Assembly: GCA_013816585.1 (NCBI GenBank)
Contig: JACDEE010000022.1
Span: 1-41,258 of the forward strand
Reading direction: 5' to 3'
Source of the DNA: Sphingosinicella sp.
Lineage (GTDB): Bacteria > Pseudomonadota > Alphaproteobacteria > Sphingomonadales > Sphingomonadaceae
DNA: 41,258 nucleotides
Shown here: piece by piece, positions 8,286 through 16,760 of the stretch
Position numbering within the stretch: position 1 is the stretch's first letter
How the letters are laid out: the number at the start of each line of letters is the position of its first letter
Position numbers and translations under genes: made by a program
The notes under the pieces: model-generated
What the model was told of the DNA's origin: nothing
The model's input: the letters and a program-made list of their open reading frames with translations, nothing else
The model's database searches: none

Positions 8286-9485
8286 CTAGGCGGCAGCGGA
8301 GAAATGCCTGTCAGGAAGCACGCTGAGATGCTTCCTGCTTAGCCCGGAAAGGTTCATCGCCACCCAGGCCCTGAACCGGCTGCTCTTGTTCAGGGTGCGG
8401 AGGATGAAGTTGCGAAGCACCCGCTTCGGAGCGGATTCTATGGTGGCCAGCTTCGTCAGGCGGCCCGCCAAAGCCAGCACGCCCTCTGCCGCGGGCCTTC
8501 GGATCGCGGCATAATGATCCAGGATTTCTGGGGAGGCTCCATCCTGAATGACGGCCTTCAGCGCGCTCCCTAGAACCACGGCATCGACGAGGCCGCAATT
8601 CATGCCCTGGCCGCCGGCCGGGCTGTGCACATGGGCGGCGTCGCCCATCAGCAGGAACGGGCCCTTGCGATATGTAGCGGCCAGCCTGTGATGGACCCGG
8701 AAGCGCGAGCTCCAGATGATCTCGCGTACCCGACAACCGCCGCTGGAGGGGCCGCGCGTGTCGAGGAGTTTCTGAATGTCGCCGGCCGCCGGAAGTTCGG
8801 GAGCATCTTCCAGCGTGGCCACGATGCGGAAGCTGCCGTCCGGAAGCGGCGCGAGGACGACCAGGCCCGCAGGCGCGAAGAACAAGGATACCTCGGTCGC
8901 ACCCAGCGGCCATTCCATCCGGACATCGGCCAGCACGAACGATTCCCCATAGGCGTCACCGTCAAACGGAATATCGGCGGCCTTGCGCATGGCGCTGTGC
9001 ATCCCGTCACCGCCGACGATGTAGCGCGCCTGGATGGTTTGTTCGCCATCGGCGGTGGGGACGCGGACCAGTCCTTCGTCGAGATCCTGCCACGCGCCCA
9101 GGGCGGTTACATTGCGGTATATTCGGCCGCCGAGCTGAACCAGGCGATCGGCGAGGACAGCCTCCGTGGTCGTTTGCGGGATCATCAACAGCCGATGCTC
9201 GCTCGGCAGCCCATCAAAGCCGATTTCCATGAGGGGCTGGTCGCGGTCACGGATGGTGAATTGCGAAAGCTCAAGGCCGCATTCCTTGAGCGCGTCGGTC
9301 ACGCCCAGCGTATTCAGGGCCTCCAGCGTGTGCGCGTGAATAACCGCGGCGCGCGAATTGTCCTGAGCGTGCGGAAGGGCGTCGATCAGGATGTGGCCCA
9401 ACCCCGCGTCCTGTAGAGCGATGGCCAGCGCCAAGCCGGTCGGACCTGCCCCCACGATCAATATCTCGGTCCTTTCAGGCAACAT
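8286..9485 (-). CDS. FAD-dependent monooxygenase (PheA/TetX-like class A hydroxylase), 399 aa
   Basis: NAD(P)H- and O2-using flavoprotein hydroxylase, probably acting on an aromatic or polyketide-like small molecule. The FAD Rossmann motif GAGPTG is at residues 12-17. The DG motif region reads YIVGGDGMHSAMR. The GD motif is LLMGDAAHVHSPAGGQGMNC, the canonical second FAD site. Length is usual for the single-domain branch without a C-terminal thioredoxin domain. GGAG precedes the ATG at 9485. It is divergent from a TetR gene with two palindromes between, so substrate-induced derepression is likely. The substrate cannot be inferred. Confidence 0.92.
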   Translation of the reverse strand: MLPERTEILIVGAGPTGLALAIALQDAGLGHILIDALPHAQDNSRAAVIHAHTLEALNTLGVTDALKECGLELSQFTIRDRDQPLMEIGFDGLPSEHRLLMIPQTTTEAVLADRLVQLGGRIYRNVTALGAWQDLDEGLVRVPTADGEQTIQARYIVGGDGMHSAMRKAADIPFDGDAYGESFVLADVRMEWPLGATEVSLFFAPAGLVVLAPLPDGSFRIVATLEDAPELPAAGDIQKLLDTRGPSSGGCRVREIIWSSRFRVHHRLAATYRKGPFLLMGDAAHVHSPAGGQGMNCGLVDAVVLGSALKAVIQDGASPEILDHYAAIRRPAAEGVLALAGRLTKLATIESAPKRVLRNFILRTLNKSSRFRAWVAMNLSGLSRKHLSVLPDRHFSAAA

Positions 9486-9504
9486 CGGTCGGTCTCCGTA
9501 TTTA

Positions 9505-9558
9505 TCAACGCACGTTGACTAAATGCGTCACTTGCCTTTGTCAACGACTGTTGGCAAA
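9505..9558. promoter_or_regulatory. Two palindromic operators between monooxygenase and TetR genes
   Basis: TCAACGCACGTTGA at 9505-9518 is a perfect inverted repeat with a two-base centre. A second site at 9537-9558 has TTTG, CAAC, GTTG and CAAA arranged symmetrically and shares the CAACG core. The second site ends two bases before the first possible TetR start codon, which fits autorepression. The first lies about 20 bases from the monooxygenase start. Confidence 0.7.
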
Positions 9559-9566
9559 TAGTGAGA

Positions 9567-10142
9567 ATGACCAAACCAAAAGGAAGCACGGCAAAGTCGG
9601 ATCGGACGCGGCTCGCGATCGAATCCGCGGCCAGGGAATTGTTTGCAAGCTATGGGTTCGAGAGGACGACCGTCCGGGAAATCGCGCGAGTGGCAGGCAT
9701 CGATGCTTCGATGATCATCCGCTATTTCGGAAGCAAGGATGCGCTGTTCGCGCTTGTGGCGATGCCGGATCTGCGCCTTCCCGATCTGGGGGAGGTCGAT
9801 CGGGGCAAGATAGGCGAGACTTTGGTGCGCCACTTCATCGAGCAATGGGAGGGCAGTGAAGGCGGCGGAGGGCTGCCGATCCTCTTGCGGTCGGCCTCAT
9901 CGAATGACGATGCGGCGAAAAAACTAGCTGAGATTTTCGCGGCACAAGTGCTTCCGGCACTCGCCCGCGCCGGCGACCCGGCGACGGCCGCCAATCGCGC
10001 CGGTTTGGTGGCGACCCAGATTCTGGGACTGGCGTTGACCCGATACGTCCTGAAGCTGCCCCCCGTTGTGGCCATGTCGATCGAGCAGCTGGTGGATGAC
10101 GTTGGAGCCACCATTCAGCGCTACGGGACCGGGGAGCGGTGA
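9567..10142 (+). CDS. TetR/AcrR-family transcriptional regulator, 191 aa
   Basis: The N-terminal helix-turn-helix is clear: AARELFASYGFERTTVREIA, then GIDASMIIRYFGSKDALF. The C-terminal helical ligand-binding half is like the TetR_C family with LRSASSNDDAAKKL and NRAGLVATQILGLALTRYVL. Start could be GTG 9561 or ATG 9567; neither has a strong ribosome site, and the operator at 9537-9558 covers that area. It probably represses the divergent flavin monooxygenase and itself. The stop is followed by a convergent gene ending at 10173. Confidence 0.92.
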   Translation: MTKPKGSTAKSDRTRLAIESAARELFASYGFERTTVREIARVAGIDASMIIRYFGSKDALFALVAMPDLRLPDLGEVDRGKIGETLVRHFIEQWEGSEGGGGLPILLRSASSNDDAAKKLAEIFAAQVLPALARAGDPATAANRAGLVATQILGLALTRYVLKLPPVVAMSIEQLVDDVGATIQRYGTGER

Positions 10143-10172
10143 CCCATCCAGTGACGCCGGTAGATGTCGTCG

Positions 10173-12062
10173 TCAAACGGGGCTTGGGCAGCGGCCTTCG
10201 ATCACCGGCTTACCGGTCCTGACAGCGCCATCGAGGCCGGCGGCGATCGATACCAGTTGGTCGTCGGAAAGTTTGTCGAGTTGCTCCAGCGCCGTTAGCG
10301 ATGGATCATATCCCTTTATCTCGCAGACATTCCCTTCGATCCAGGCAGCGAATTCGGTCGCGAGCCGCTTGTTGGCGATGCCATGTCCGCTTTCTCCGCC
10401 GATTAGCGGGCTGTAGATCGATGAAAGCGCGAGACGGGGCTGGGGCGCAAAGCGAATTTCGGAAAGCTTGGCGCGATATTCCAGCTCCTCACCCGACAAA
10501 GGCGATGCCTTGAACTCGGCCTGGTCCAGTACGTGGCGGCCCTCATGCGCAATGATGCTGCTGCCGATCAGCGCATCCCAATATCCCTTTCGGAAATTAA
10601 GCTCGAAGCTGTCGCCCGGCTTCAAGGCGCTGCGCACGTCTTTGGCCAATTGCTCGATTCCCTGAAGGCGAAGGCGGCTTCGAACTCCCGGAAGGTATGA
10701 AATCGGCGTTGCCGAAGCGATTTCGCGGTCGGTGACGCGTTGCCGTTCGATTTCCTGGAGCGCGCGAGCTTTGGCAGGCCCGCCGATGGCCACGAGGGCC
10801 AGATCATCGATGCTGTGCAGATAGCGAGGCCGGACCTGAACGATCGTCGCTCCGTCGGCCGCCCAGCCGCCAGTCGCGGATTGCCCGTCCATGAGCCAGG
10901 ACGAAAAACTATTGTGAAGCATATTGTCGAGCGCAAGCGACCTGATGGTCCCATTGCGGCCATCCTGTACGACATTTTCGACCTGGTCGATGACCACATG
11001 ACCGAGGTGCACCCCCGACACTCCGTTGCTTTTGCCCGGCATCGTCCCCCAGATTCCGTAGGCGGTCCGCAGGGCGCCGATCGGATCGTCCTTGTTGCCG
11101 CCGAGAGCGACGGCCGCATCGGTCAAATGATTGGTCAATTTCTTCTCATAACCCTCTTCGTCGACGGCGCCGGCCCTGGCATAAGCCCGGTCATGCGCCA
11201 GAATGTCGGCGAGCAGATTATCGCGGAAGCGGACATAGATTTCAAAACGCTTCCATTCGGCCAGACCGGATCTGCCCAGCGCACGGTCCTGAACATATTG
11301 GCGAAATTCGTCGTAAAATCCGGCGCGCAAAAGCAGGGCCGCTAACGGCGTGGCATCCCGGGCATTTGCGGAGCCGGACAGGCCCCGTTCGAATGCGGTC
11401 GCAATCTCGGCGCCGGATTGCGCCAGGGCCTGAGGCGCCGATTGGGTGCCGGTCAGCCAGAAATATGAACGCCACCCGGCAAGGGCCATGGAGCGATCTT
11501 GCGTAAGCAGCCCGATGGCGAGCTGCAGCCTGGTGCCGCCAGCGGCCCCCTTTGCAATATCGGGAAGCCTCTCCCAGGCCGCACGCGCGCTCGCGGCGGT
11601 GGCTGCCCGGTCAGGTGATGCCGAGGCGGCCGCGGCAAGCGTCAGGGCCCGAACGGCCTCCAGCGCCACCCCCGATTCAGTCTCCCGGCATCGATCGGTA
11701 AAAGGGGCGAGCTTCGCAACGCTCACTTCGCCCGTCGGCCCGTCGTTGAGAATGCGGCCGTAAAGAAAGGCGGCGGGGCAGAGATCGGGATCGGCGGCAA
11801 AACTGTTTTCCAGCAAAGCCAGCGCCGCTTCCCTTTTGCCATCGACCAGCCAGGCGATGCGAGCCAATTCTCGATTGGCGGTGCCGCGATCGATGGCGCT
11901 CGCCTCAGGGTTTTCGGCCACCAGCCGGTATAATTTTTCCGCCTGATTGACGTCGTAAATTCCGTAAGCCGCCTGGGCCTCGGCGATCGTGGCAGCAGCC
12001 GCAGGGGGAGCGGCGAAGGCGAGCGTCGCGGCCAGGGCCGCGGAAAAGTTTGCTTTGTTCAT
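10173..12062 (-). CDS. Secreted TPR-like protein with HExxH motif, putative zinc metallopeptidase, 629 aa
   Basis: A clear signal peptide (LAATLAFAAPPAAAA) sends it to the periplasm. Residues about 25-300 are alpha-helical with TPR-like repeats, such as IYDVNQAEKLYRLVAENP and KREAALALLENSFAADPDL. The C-terminal domain has HEGRHVLDQ, giving HExxH at 506-510, and acidic residues EELE at 525-528 that could supply the third zinc ligand. An upstream conserved-looking block VHLGHVVIDQVENVVQDG is about 150 residues before. I cannot place it in a MEROPS family. It is the last gene of a four-gene minus-strand run and starts 27 bases after the AraC gene. Peptidase activity is inferred from the motif only. 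Confidence 0.8.
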   Translation of the reverse strand: MNKANFSAALAATLAFAAPPAAAATIAEAQAAYGIYDVNQAEKLYRLVAENPEASAIDRGTANRELARIAWLVDGKREAALALLENSFAADPDLCPAAFLYGRILNDGPTGEVSVAKLAPFTDRCRETESGVALEAVRALTLAAAASASPDRAATAASARAAWERLPDIAKGAAGGTRLQLAIGLLTQDRSMALAGWRSYFWLTGTQSAPQALAQSGAEIATAFERGLSGSANARDATPLAALLLRAGFYDEFRQYVQDRALGRSGLAEWKRFEIYVRFRDNLLADILAHDRAYARAGAVDEEGYEKKLTNHLTDAAVALGGNKDDPIGALRTAYGIWGTMPGKSNGVSGVHLGHVVIDQVENVVQDGRNGTIRSLALDNMLHNSFSSWLMDGQSATGGWAADGATIVQVRPRYLHSIDDLALVAIGGPAKARALQEIERQRVTDREIASATPISYLPGVRSRLRLQGIEQLAKDVRSALKPGDSFELNFRKGYWDALIGSSIIAHEGRHVLDQAEFKASPLSGEELEYRAKLSEIRFAPQPRLALSSIYSPLIGGESGHGIANKRLATEFAAWIEGNVCEIKGYDPSLTALEQLDKLSDDQLVSIAAGLDGAVRTGKPVIEGRCPSPV

Positions 12063-12089
12063 CGCCCGATTATCGGGCGGCGCGCGACC

Positions 12090-12779
12090 TTAGTCTTGAA
12101 CAAATCGGACAGGATGGGATCGCCACGCGAAAGGCGTCCTGCCGGTCAGGGCCAGCACCGAACGGGTCATATGCGCCTGATCGGCAAAACCGGTATCGTT
12201 GGCGACGCGGACCAACGGCTCGTCGCCGAGCATGATCGCCCGCCACGCCGCCAAGGCACGTTGGCGCCAGCGATAGTGAGCGGGCGAAATCCCGTAGAGA
12301 TTGCTGAACTGCCGAGTGATCGTTCGGGGGGACATTCCGTGTTGATCGGCCCAGCGGCTGAGCCGGATATCGCTATCCCTGTCGAGCGCGCGCGCCAGCA
12401 TGTCGGGCAGCTCGCGTTCAGGCACCGCGGGGGAAACGTGGTGCGCAAAGATCGAAACCTTGTTGGCGGAGTCCCCGTGCAATTCCCGAACGAATTCGAT
12501 CGGATTAGTCAGCGTTCCGCCGGCGAGCGAGAGCGCCTCGCCCACGCTCAAATCTATGTTCACCACTTCGGCGCCTCGGGTCCCGATGCGATTGGCGTGT
12601 CCCGTGAAGGGTGCGTGGACGATGACGTGGCCCGCTGCGGCACGATGCCGGCCACCATCGCCCGCCTCGACATAATCCCCGCCGATCACGACCGCGGCAT
12701 AACCCGCTTCGTGGCTGTGCCAGGACAGGGCACTTCCAGCCTCGATGCGCTGAAGTTTCAGTGGGTGGTGCTCGGTCAT
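12090..12779 (-). CDS. AraC-family transcriptional regulator, 229 aa
   Basis: The N-terminal cupin-like sensing half includes WHSHEAGYAAVVIGGDYVEA and HVIVHAPFTGH. The C-terminal double helix-turn-helix includes SRWADQHGMSPRTITRQFSN and VRVANDTGFADQAHMTRSV, followed by GRTPFAWR. The cupin His residues hint at a metal or small-ligand pocket. It is 27 bases upstream of the HExxH protein gene and 53 bases downstream of DUF1697, all on one strand. It may control this operon or a distant target. Confidence 0.92.
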   Translation of the reverse strand: MTEHHPLKLQRIEAGSALSWHSHEAGYAAVVIGGDYVEAGDGGRHRAAAGHVIVHAPFTGHANRIGTRGAEVVNIDLSVGEALSLAGGTLTNPIEFVRELHGDSANKVSIFAHHVSPAVPERELPDMLARALDRDSDIRLSRWADQHGMSPRTITRQFSNLYGISPAHYRWRQRALAAWRAIMLGDEPLVRVANDTGFADQAHMTRSVLALTGRTPFAWRSHPVRFVQD

Positions 12780-12832
12780 GAACGTCCGCAGAGACTATAC
12801 AAAAGCGCGCTTACGGTCGAGAGGGCAGGCGC

Positions 12833-13369
12833 TCAGCCTCGAGCGATTTTCAGGGCTGCCGCGACCTTGGTCACCGTATTCCAGTTACGGTTGGTCCCAA
12901 CCGCACCAAGCGCCTTCAGGCCAAATCCGGCGGTTATTTTCGATCTAGAGATATCTCCCTGGCCGAACCAGATATAGAAATCGCCGCTGGCGATCCTTTC
13001 GATCCGTTCTTCTCCCGTCGCGCGCCTGCGTAGTTGATCAAGGCCCGAATCCGGAAGCGGATCCCGCATGGCCCAGACAAGCAAGCGCGACGGAGCTCGT
13101 TCGGCCTCGTCGGCGAACGGATTGGCGGCGAGAATTTCGTACCATTGGTCGGCGGTCTTCACGACCATTTCCGTTGGCCGGCCGTAAAATCGGGCGCAGG
13201 CGATTTCCAATTCGTGGGTGGATTTGCGGGATCGCAGCAGCAGATTGCCGGTCGAGACTATGGACGAGATGTCCGTGCCGCCCGCTTCAGACGCCAGGGC
13301 CTTTGCATCCGCCATGTTCACGCGGCGGCCATTGATCTGGATGCTGCGGAACAGGGCGATTTTCAGCAT
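12833..13369 (-). CDS. DUF1697-family protein, 178 aa
   Basis: Opening MLKIALFRSIQINGRRVNMA and the middle ISSIVSTGNLLLRS, NPFADEAERAPSRL and closing TNRNWNTVTKVAAAL match the DUF1697 family, whose usual length is about 175-185. The role is unknown. The usual opening G-I-N-V-G is here S-I-Q-I-N-G. It starts 24 bases after the LysR stop on the same strand. Confidence 0.9.
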   Translation of the reverse strand: MLKIALFRSIQINGRRVNMADAKALASEAGGTDISSIVSTGNLLLRSRKSTHELEIACARFYGRPTEMVVKTADQWYEILAANPFADEAERAPSRLLVWAMRDPLPDSGLDQLRRRATGEERIERIASGDFYIWFGQGDISRSKITAGFGLKALGAVGTNRNWNTVTKVAAALKIARG

Positions 13370-13393
13370 CGTCGGTGGACGTTTGCAGGCGGA

Positions 13394-14302
13394 TTAAGTT
13401 CGATCACCGGCCTGCTCCGCTTCCCGGGCGAGGCGGGTCAATCGTTCGGCCAGGAAATCCATCACCACGCGTATCCGAGGCGTGTGGCGCAACCTTTCGT
13501 GCGTCAGCAGCCAAAGCTCCCGGTCATTATTGGCCGCGGGCGGGAGGCAGGGGAGCAATTCCGGATCCTGATTGGCGACGAAGCTCGGCAAGGCGGCGAT
13601 GCCGACGCCGGAGCGCACGGCAGCGAGCAGGCCCGGGATCGTTCCATGATGCATGGTGATCCGGTCCTCGAGACCATTTTGCTTCAGCCAGGGCTGATAA
13701 TAGTGCCAGACGCTTTCGCCCCCGCCGCCGATCAGCGAATGCTTGCGAAGATCCTTGCGGGAACGCGCAATGCCATGGGCCGCGGCATATTCGCGGCTGC
13801 AATAAAGCCGCCAGGGATCGGCGGCGATGCGCCGCCCAACCAGCCCGGCCCCGTCCAGCGACTTGCTGCTGCGGAGCGCTACATCCGCCGCCCCGGCTGC
13901 GAGATCGCGCACCTCGCTTGTAGTGTCGATTTCGATCAGGATGTTGGGATGGGCGTCATGCAGGTCGCGAAGGATCGGCCCGAGTACCGTGACCGCGTAG
14001 ATCGCCTCGGCCGTCAGCCGGACGGTCCCGCTCGCATCGCGAACCTGCGCCGAAGCCGCATCGGTAAAGGCTCCGACCGCTTCTTCGACCTCCGCGGCGC
14101 GGGCGAGCAGTGCTTCGCCCGCAGGCGTCAGCAGATATCCGGCTTGGCGCCGCTCGAACAAGGTCAGTTCCAGCGCTTCCTCAAGCGCGGCGACGCGGCG
14201 GGCGGCCGTAGTCTGGCTGACCCGAAGGCTTTTACCTGCTGCAAGCGTGCTGCCGGTCCGCGCTACGGCGAGGAAAGAGCGGAGGTCGTTCCAATCGAAC
14301 AT
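13394..14302 (-). CDS. LysR-family transcriptional regulator, 302 aa
   Basis: The winged helix-turn-helix at residues about 3-60 reads WNDLRSFLAVARTGSTLAAG, then SQTTAARRVAALEEALELTLF. It is followed by the periplasmic-binding-like effector domain with DVALRSSKSLDGAGLVGRRI and VRSGVGIAALPSFVANQDPE. It is divergent from the UrcA gene at 14420. A short inverted repeat CAACATCGTTG lies at about 14336-14346 in the gap, a candidate binding site. It also leads the minus-strand run of DUF1697, AraC and HExxH genes. Confidence 0.93.
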   Translation of the reverse strand: MFDWNDLRSFLAVARTGSTLAAGKSLRVSQTTAARRVAALEEALELTLFERRQAGYLLTPAGEALLARAAEVEEAVGAFTDAASAQVRDASGTVRLTAEAIYAVTVLGPILRDLHDAHPNILIEIDTTSEVRDLAAGAADVALRSSKSLDGAGLVGRRIAADPWRLYCSREYAAAHGIARSRKDLRKHSLIGGGGESVWHYYQPWLKQNGLEDRITMHHGTIPGLLAAVRSGVGIAALPSFVANQDPELLPCLPPAANNDRELWLLTHERLRHTPRIRVVMDFLAERLTRLAREAEQAGDRT

Positions 14303-14419
14303 GGCCTATTCTGCACTTTTGAAGAACATTAACGCAACATCGTTGTTCGTCCGGAACCAAAAGAGGGGAGTAAAAGGGCTGCAACCCGGAAACGACCGGA
14401 GACCAGACGGAGACAAACC

Positions 14420-14806
14420 ATGAAGAATTTGATTGCAGCCGCAGCCTTTACCGCCGCGATTTTCGCCCAGTCGGCAATGGCCCAAAATGCCTTACCCCAG
14501 CAGGATGGATCCGCCCTGATTTCGGAAAGCGTGGATTATTCGGACCTCGATTTATCCAATGAAGCCGGCCGCGCCAGGCTGGACCATCGCATCCGCATCG
14601 CCATTCAGCAGGTTTGCGGAACCGCCAGTGACTCGGATCTGGAGGGCAAGAATGAAGTCCGCCGCTGCCGGGCAGCGACGCGGGACAGAATTGCCAATAT
14701 CCGCGACATCGCTATCGCGTCGGCCGCGCGGCCTTCGCCCATCTCGATCGTGTCAGGCCGCGATCCGGCCGACGGAAAAGGAGCGGACGGCAGCGCGCAA
14801 AATTAA
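14420..14806 (+). CDS. UrcA-family secreted protein, 128 aa
   Basis: Signal peptide MKNLIAAAAFTAAIFAQSAMAQ leads into the UrcA-family core: SVDYSDLDLSNEAGRARLDHRI followed by QQVCG and a second Cys in RRCRAA, which probably form a disulfide. This small periplasmic family is abundant in sphingomonads and caulobacters and its function is unknown. GGAG stands nine bases before the ATG. The Ser/Pro-rich tail after residue 95 is low complexity. It is divergent from the LysR gene. Confidence 0.88.
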   Translation: MKNLIAAAAFTAAIFAQSAMAQNALPQQDGSALISESVDYSDLDLSNEAGRARLDHRIRIAIQQVCGTASDSDLEGKNEVRRCRAATRDRIANIRDIAIASAARPSPISIVSGRDPADGKGADGSAQN

Positions 14807-14824
14807 GGCTCAGCAGCGCGACGC

Positions 14825-14854
14825 GGCGCTTGAGCTGCGCCTCTGAGGTTTTTT
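14825..14854 (+). terminator. Possible terminator after UrcA gene
   Basis: GGCGC at 14825-14829 pairs with GCGCC at 14837-14841 and a T6 run follows at 14849-14854. The T-run is seven bases away from the stem, so this is a modest candidate. A second hairpin, GGTCGCT with AGCGACC at 14876-14895, has no T-run. Confidence 0.4.
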
Positions 14855-14983
14855 GGAGCGCCGCCACATCCATAAGGTCGCTTCAAGGAGCGACCATTAG
14901 GGGCACCTCCCACTTCGAAAGCTTGCAGTCGCCCCGCAGGAAAGTTAGGTCTCGACCCGAAACGAACTGAGAAAGAGACCATT

Positions 14984-15373
14984 ATGACCTGGCTGGTTCC
15001 GCTTTTGCTGGTGCTCCATGTGGTGCCGGCGGTTTTCTGGGCAGGGAGCACGGCCGTCCTGGCGCGGCCGGGAACGATCGCCTTGCCCTTGCCTTTAAGG
15101 GCGCCGCAGACGGGTTCGGCCGCGGGAGCGATCATCTTTGGAATGATATTATGGGGAATGCTCCACAGGGGCGATGCCGGAACTCCCGAGTATGTCCTGG
15201 GGGCAGGGGCGTTGTGCGCTCTGACCGCTTTCGCTCTTCAGCAACTGGTCGCCTGGCCAGCGCTTCGGCGCGATCCGGAAGGCGGAGCAGCGCGGTTCGC
15301 CTCGGCCCAGCGCATCTCGTCCATCCTGTTGATCGTGGCGCTGAGCGCCATGGTCACTTTCCGCTACGCGTGA
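14984..15373 (+). CDS. Small integral membrane protein, 129 aa
   Basis: Four hydrophobic segments lie at about residues 3-25, 44-60, 70-90 and 108-126. The first contains LVLHVVPAVFWAGST, where His12 within a helix resembles the haem-proximal helix of CopD-like or DUF2269-type proteins. The loop LHRGDAGTPEYVLG faces outside or the periplasm. The start follows GAGAAAGAG. It stands between the UrcA gene and the M20 peptidase on the same strand. The function is unknown. Confidence 0.75.
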   Translation: MTWLVPLLLVLHVVPAVFWAGSTAVLARPGTIALPLPLRAPQTGSAAGAIIFGMILWGMLHRGDAGTPEYVLGAGALCALTAFALQQLVAWPALRRDPEGGAARFASAQRISSILLIVALSAMVTFRYA

Positions 15374-15460
15374 CCCCAACGCACAAGCAAAGGCGCCCCG
15401 GCTTTCGCTATATTCGGCCTGGCCTGGTAATCGGCCAGCGCGTTATCTTATAGGAGCTCG

Positions 15461-16747
15461 ATGATCCGCCTCACATCCGTTCTTCTTTACCTTTCGCTCC
15501 TGATGAACGGCGCTGTAGCGCATGCGCAGACGAAGCCTGCGAACGCCGATGCGATGGTCAAGAAGATCGCTTCCTCAGGCCCATTCCGAAAAGCGGCGGC
15601 GGCGCTGGAGGCGGGCCATGATCAATGGGTGAAGGACCTGGTCACCCTGACCGAAATAGCCGCGCCGCCTTTCAAGGAAACGGCGCGAGCCAGGGTGTTT
15701 GCCGCCATGCTTCGGAAGCGCGGCTTGGTCGATGTCGAGATTGACGAAGAAGGCAATGTCCTTGGCCGGCGGCCCGGCTCTGTGGCGGGCAAGGCGGTGA
15801 TGGTCACCGCGCATCTCGATACGGTTTTTCCGGAAGCCACCGACGTCCAGGTTCGGCGCGAGGGCGACAAATTGCACGCGCCGGGTATTGGCGATGACAG
15901 CGCCGGCCTTTCCACCATGCTGGCCCTGATCGATGCGATGAACGCGGGTGGGGTGAAGACGCGCAGCGACATCATCTTCGTCGGCACGGTCGGCGAGGAA
16001 GGGCTGGGCGACCTTCGCGGCGTGCGGCATTTGTTCGCCAAGGGAAAATATAAGGACCAGGTGAGGGCATTCTTTTCAATCGACGATACGGGCCTGGAGG
16101 AGATCACCACCCAGGCGCTCGGATCGAAACGATATCGCGTCACGTACAAGGGGCCCGGCGGACATTCTTATGGCGCCTTCGGGATCGTCAATCCGATGGC
16201 CGCGCTTGGCCGGATGGTGACCGATCTTTACGCGATTAGCGCGCCGACCCGGCCCAAGACCACCTATAGCGCCAGCGTCGTCGGGGGCGGAACGTCGGTC
16301 AACGCCATCCCTCAGGAGGTGTGGATCGAAGTCGACATGCGTTCAGAAAGCCCGGAAGAGCTGGTCAAGCTGGAGCGGCAATTCCTCGCCATCGTGAAGC
16401 GGTCGGTGGAAGAGGAAAATGCGGCCCGATCGACGAAGGCGGGTGCAGTCAGCGCCGAGCCCAAGGTGATTGGCGACCGGCCGGCGGGGCAGAATGCGCC
16501 GGGCGCGGACATCGTCCAGTTCACCAAGGCCGCCTATCGAAGCCAGAATATTGAGGTGAAGGACGGGATCTCGTCGACCGACGCCAATATCCCGATGAGC
16601 CTCGGCATCCCGTCGGTGACCCTGGCCGGAAACGCCATCGGCGACCGTGCGCACGCACCAGACGAATGGATCGATCCAAACAAGGCCGCCAATGTGAAGC
16701 TGAAGCGTATATTGCTGACCAGTCTGCTGGCGGCGGCAGGCAACTGA
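15461..16747 (+). CDS. Secreted M20-family metallopeptidase, 428 aa
   Basis: Zinc-dependent exopeptidase of the M20/M25/M40 group, exported by its signal peptide (LLYLSLLMNGAVAHA). Metal and catalytic residues are in place: His118 and Asp120 in TAHLDTVF, Asp145 in GIGDDSAG, Glu179/180 in VGEEGLGD and a C-terminal His in GDRAHAPDEW. The dimerisation (lid) domain starts near YRVTYKGPGGHSYGAFG. Length is typical and the motif set is closest to peptidase T-like secreted enzymes. AGGAG precedes the ATG. The GNAT gene follows 13 bases later, probably cotranscribed. Confidence 0.93.
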   Translation: MIRLTSVLLYLSLLMNGAVAHAQTKPANADAMVKKIASSGPFRKAAAALEAGHDQWVKDLVTLTEIAAPPFKETARARVFAAMLRKRGLVDVEIDEEGNVLGRRPGSVAGKAVMVTAHLDTVFPEATDVQVRREGDKLHAPGIGDDSAGLSTMLALIDAMNAGGVKTRSDIIFVGTVGEEGLGDLRGVRHLFAKGKYKDQVRAFFSIDDTGLEEITTQALGSKRYRVTYKGPGGHSYGAFGIVNPMAALGRMVTDLYAISAPTRPKTTYSASVVGGGTSVNAIPQEVWIEVDMRSESPEELVKLERQFLAIVKRSVEEENAARSTKAGAVSAEPKVIGDRPAGQNAPGADIVQFTKAAYRSQNIEVKDGISSTDANIPMSLGIPSVTLAGNAIGDRAHAPDEWIDPNKAANVKLKRILLTSLLAAAGN

Positions 16748-16760
16748 GGGTGGATGTGAA

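Noticed and set aside
8625-9416. 263-residue plus-strand frame
   Set aside because: Shadow of the flavin monooxygenase gene on the opposite strand; composition is that of antisense high-GC DNA.
12096-12977. 293-residue plus-strand frame
   Set aside because: Antisense to the AraC and DUF1697 genes, both of which have clear motifs.
13034-14332. 432-residue plus-strand frame
   Set aside because: Antisense to the DUF1697 and LysR genes; long only because of high GC.
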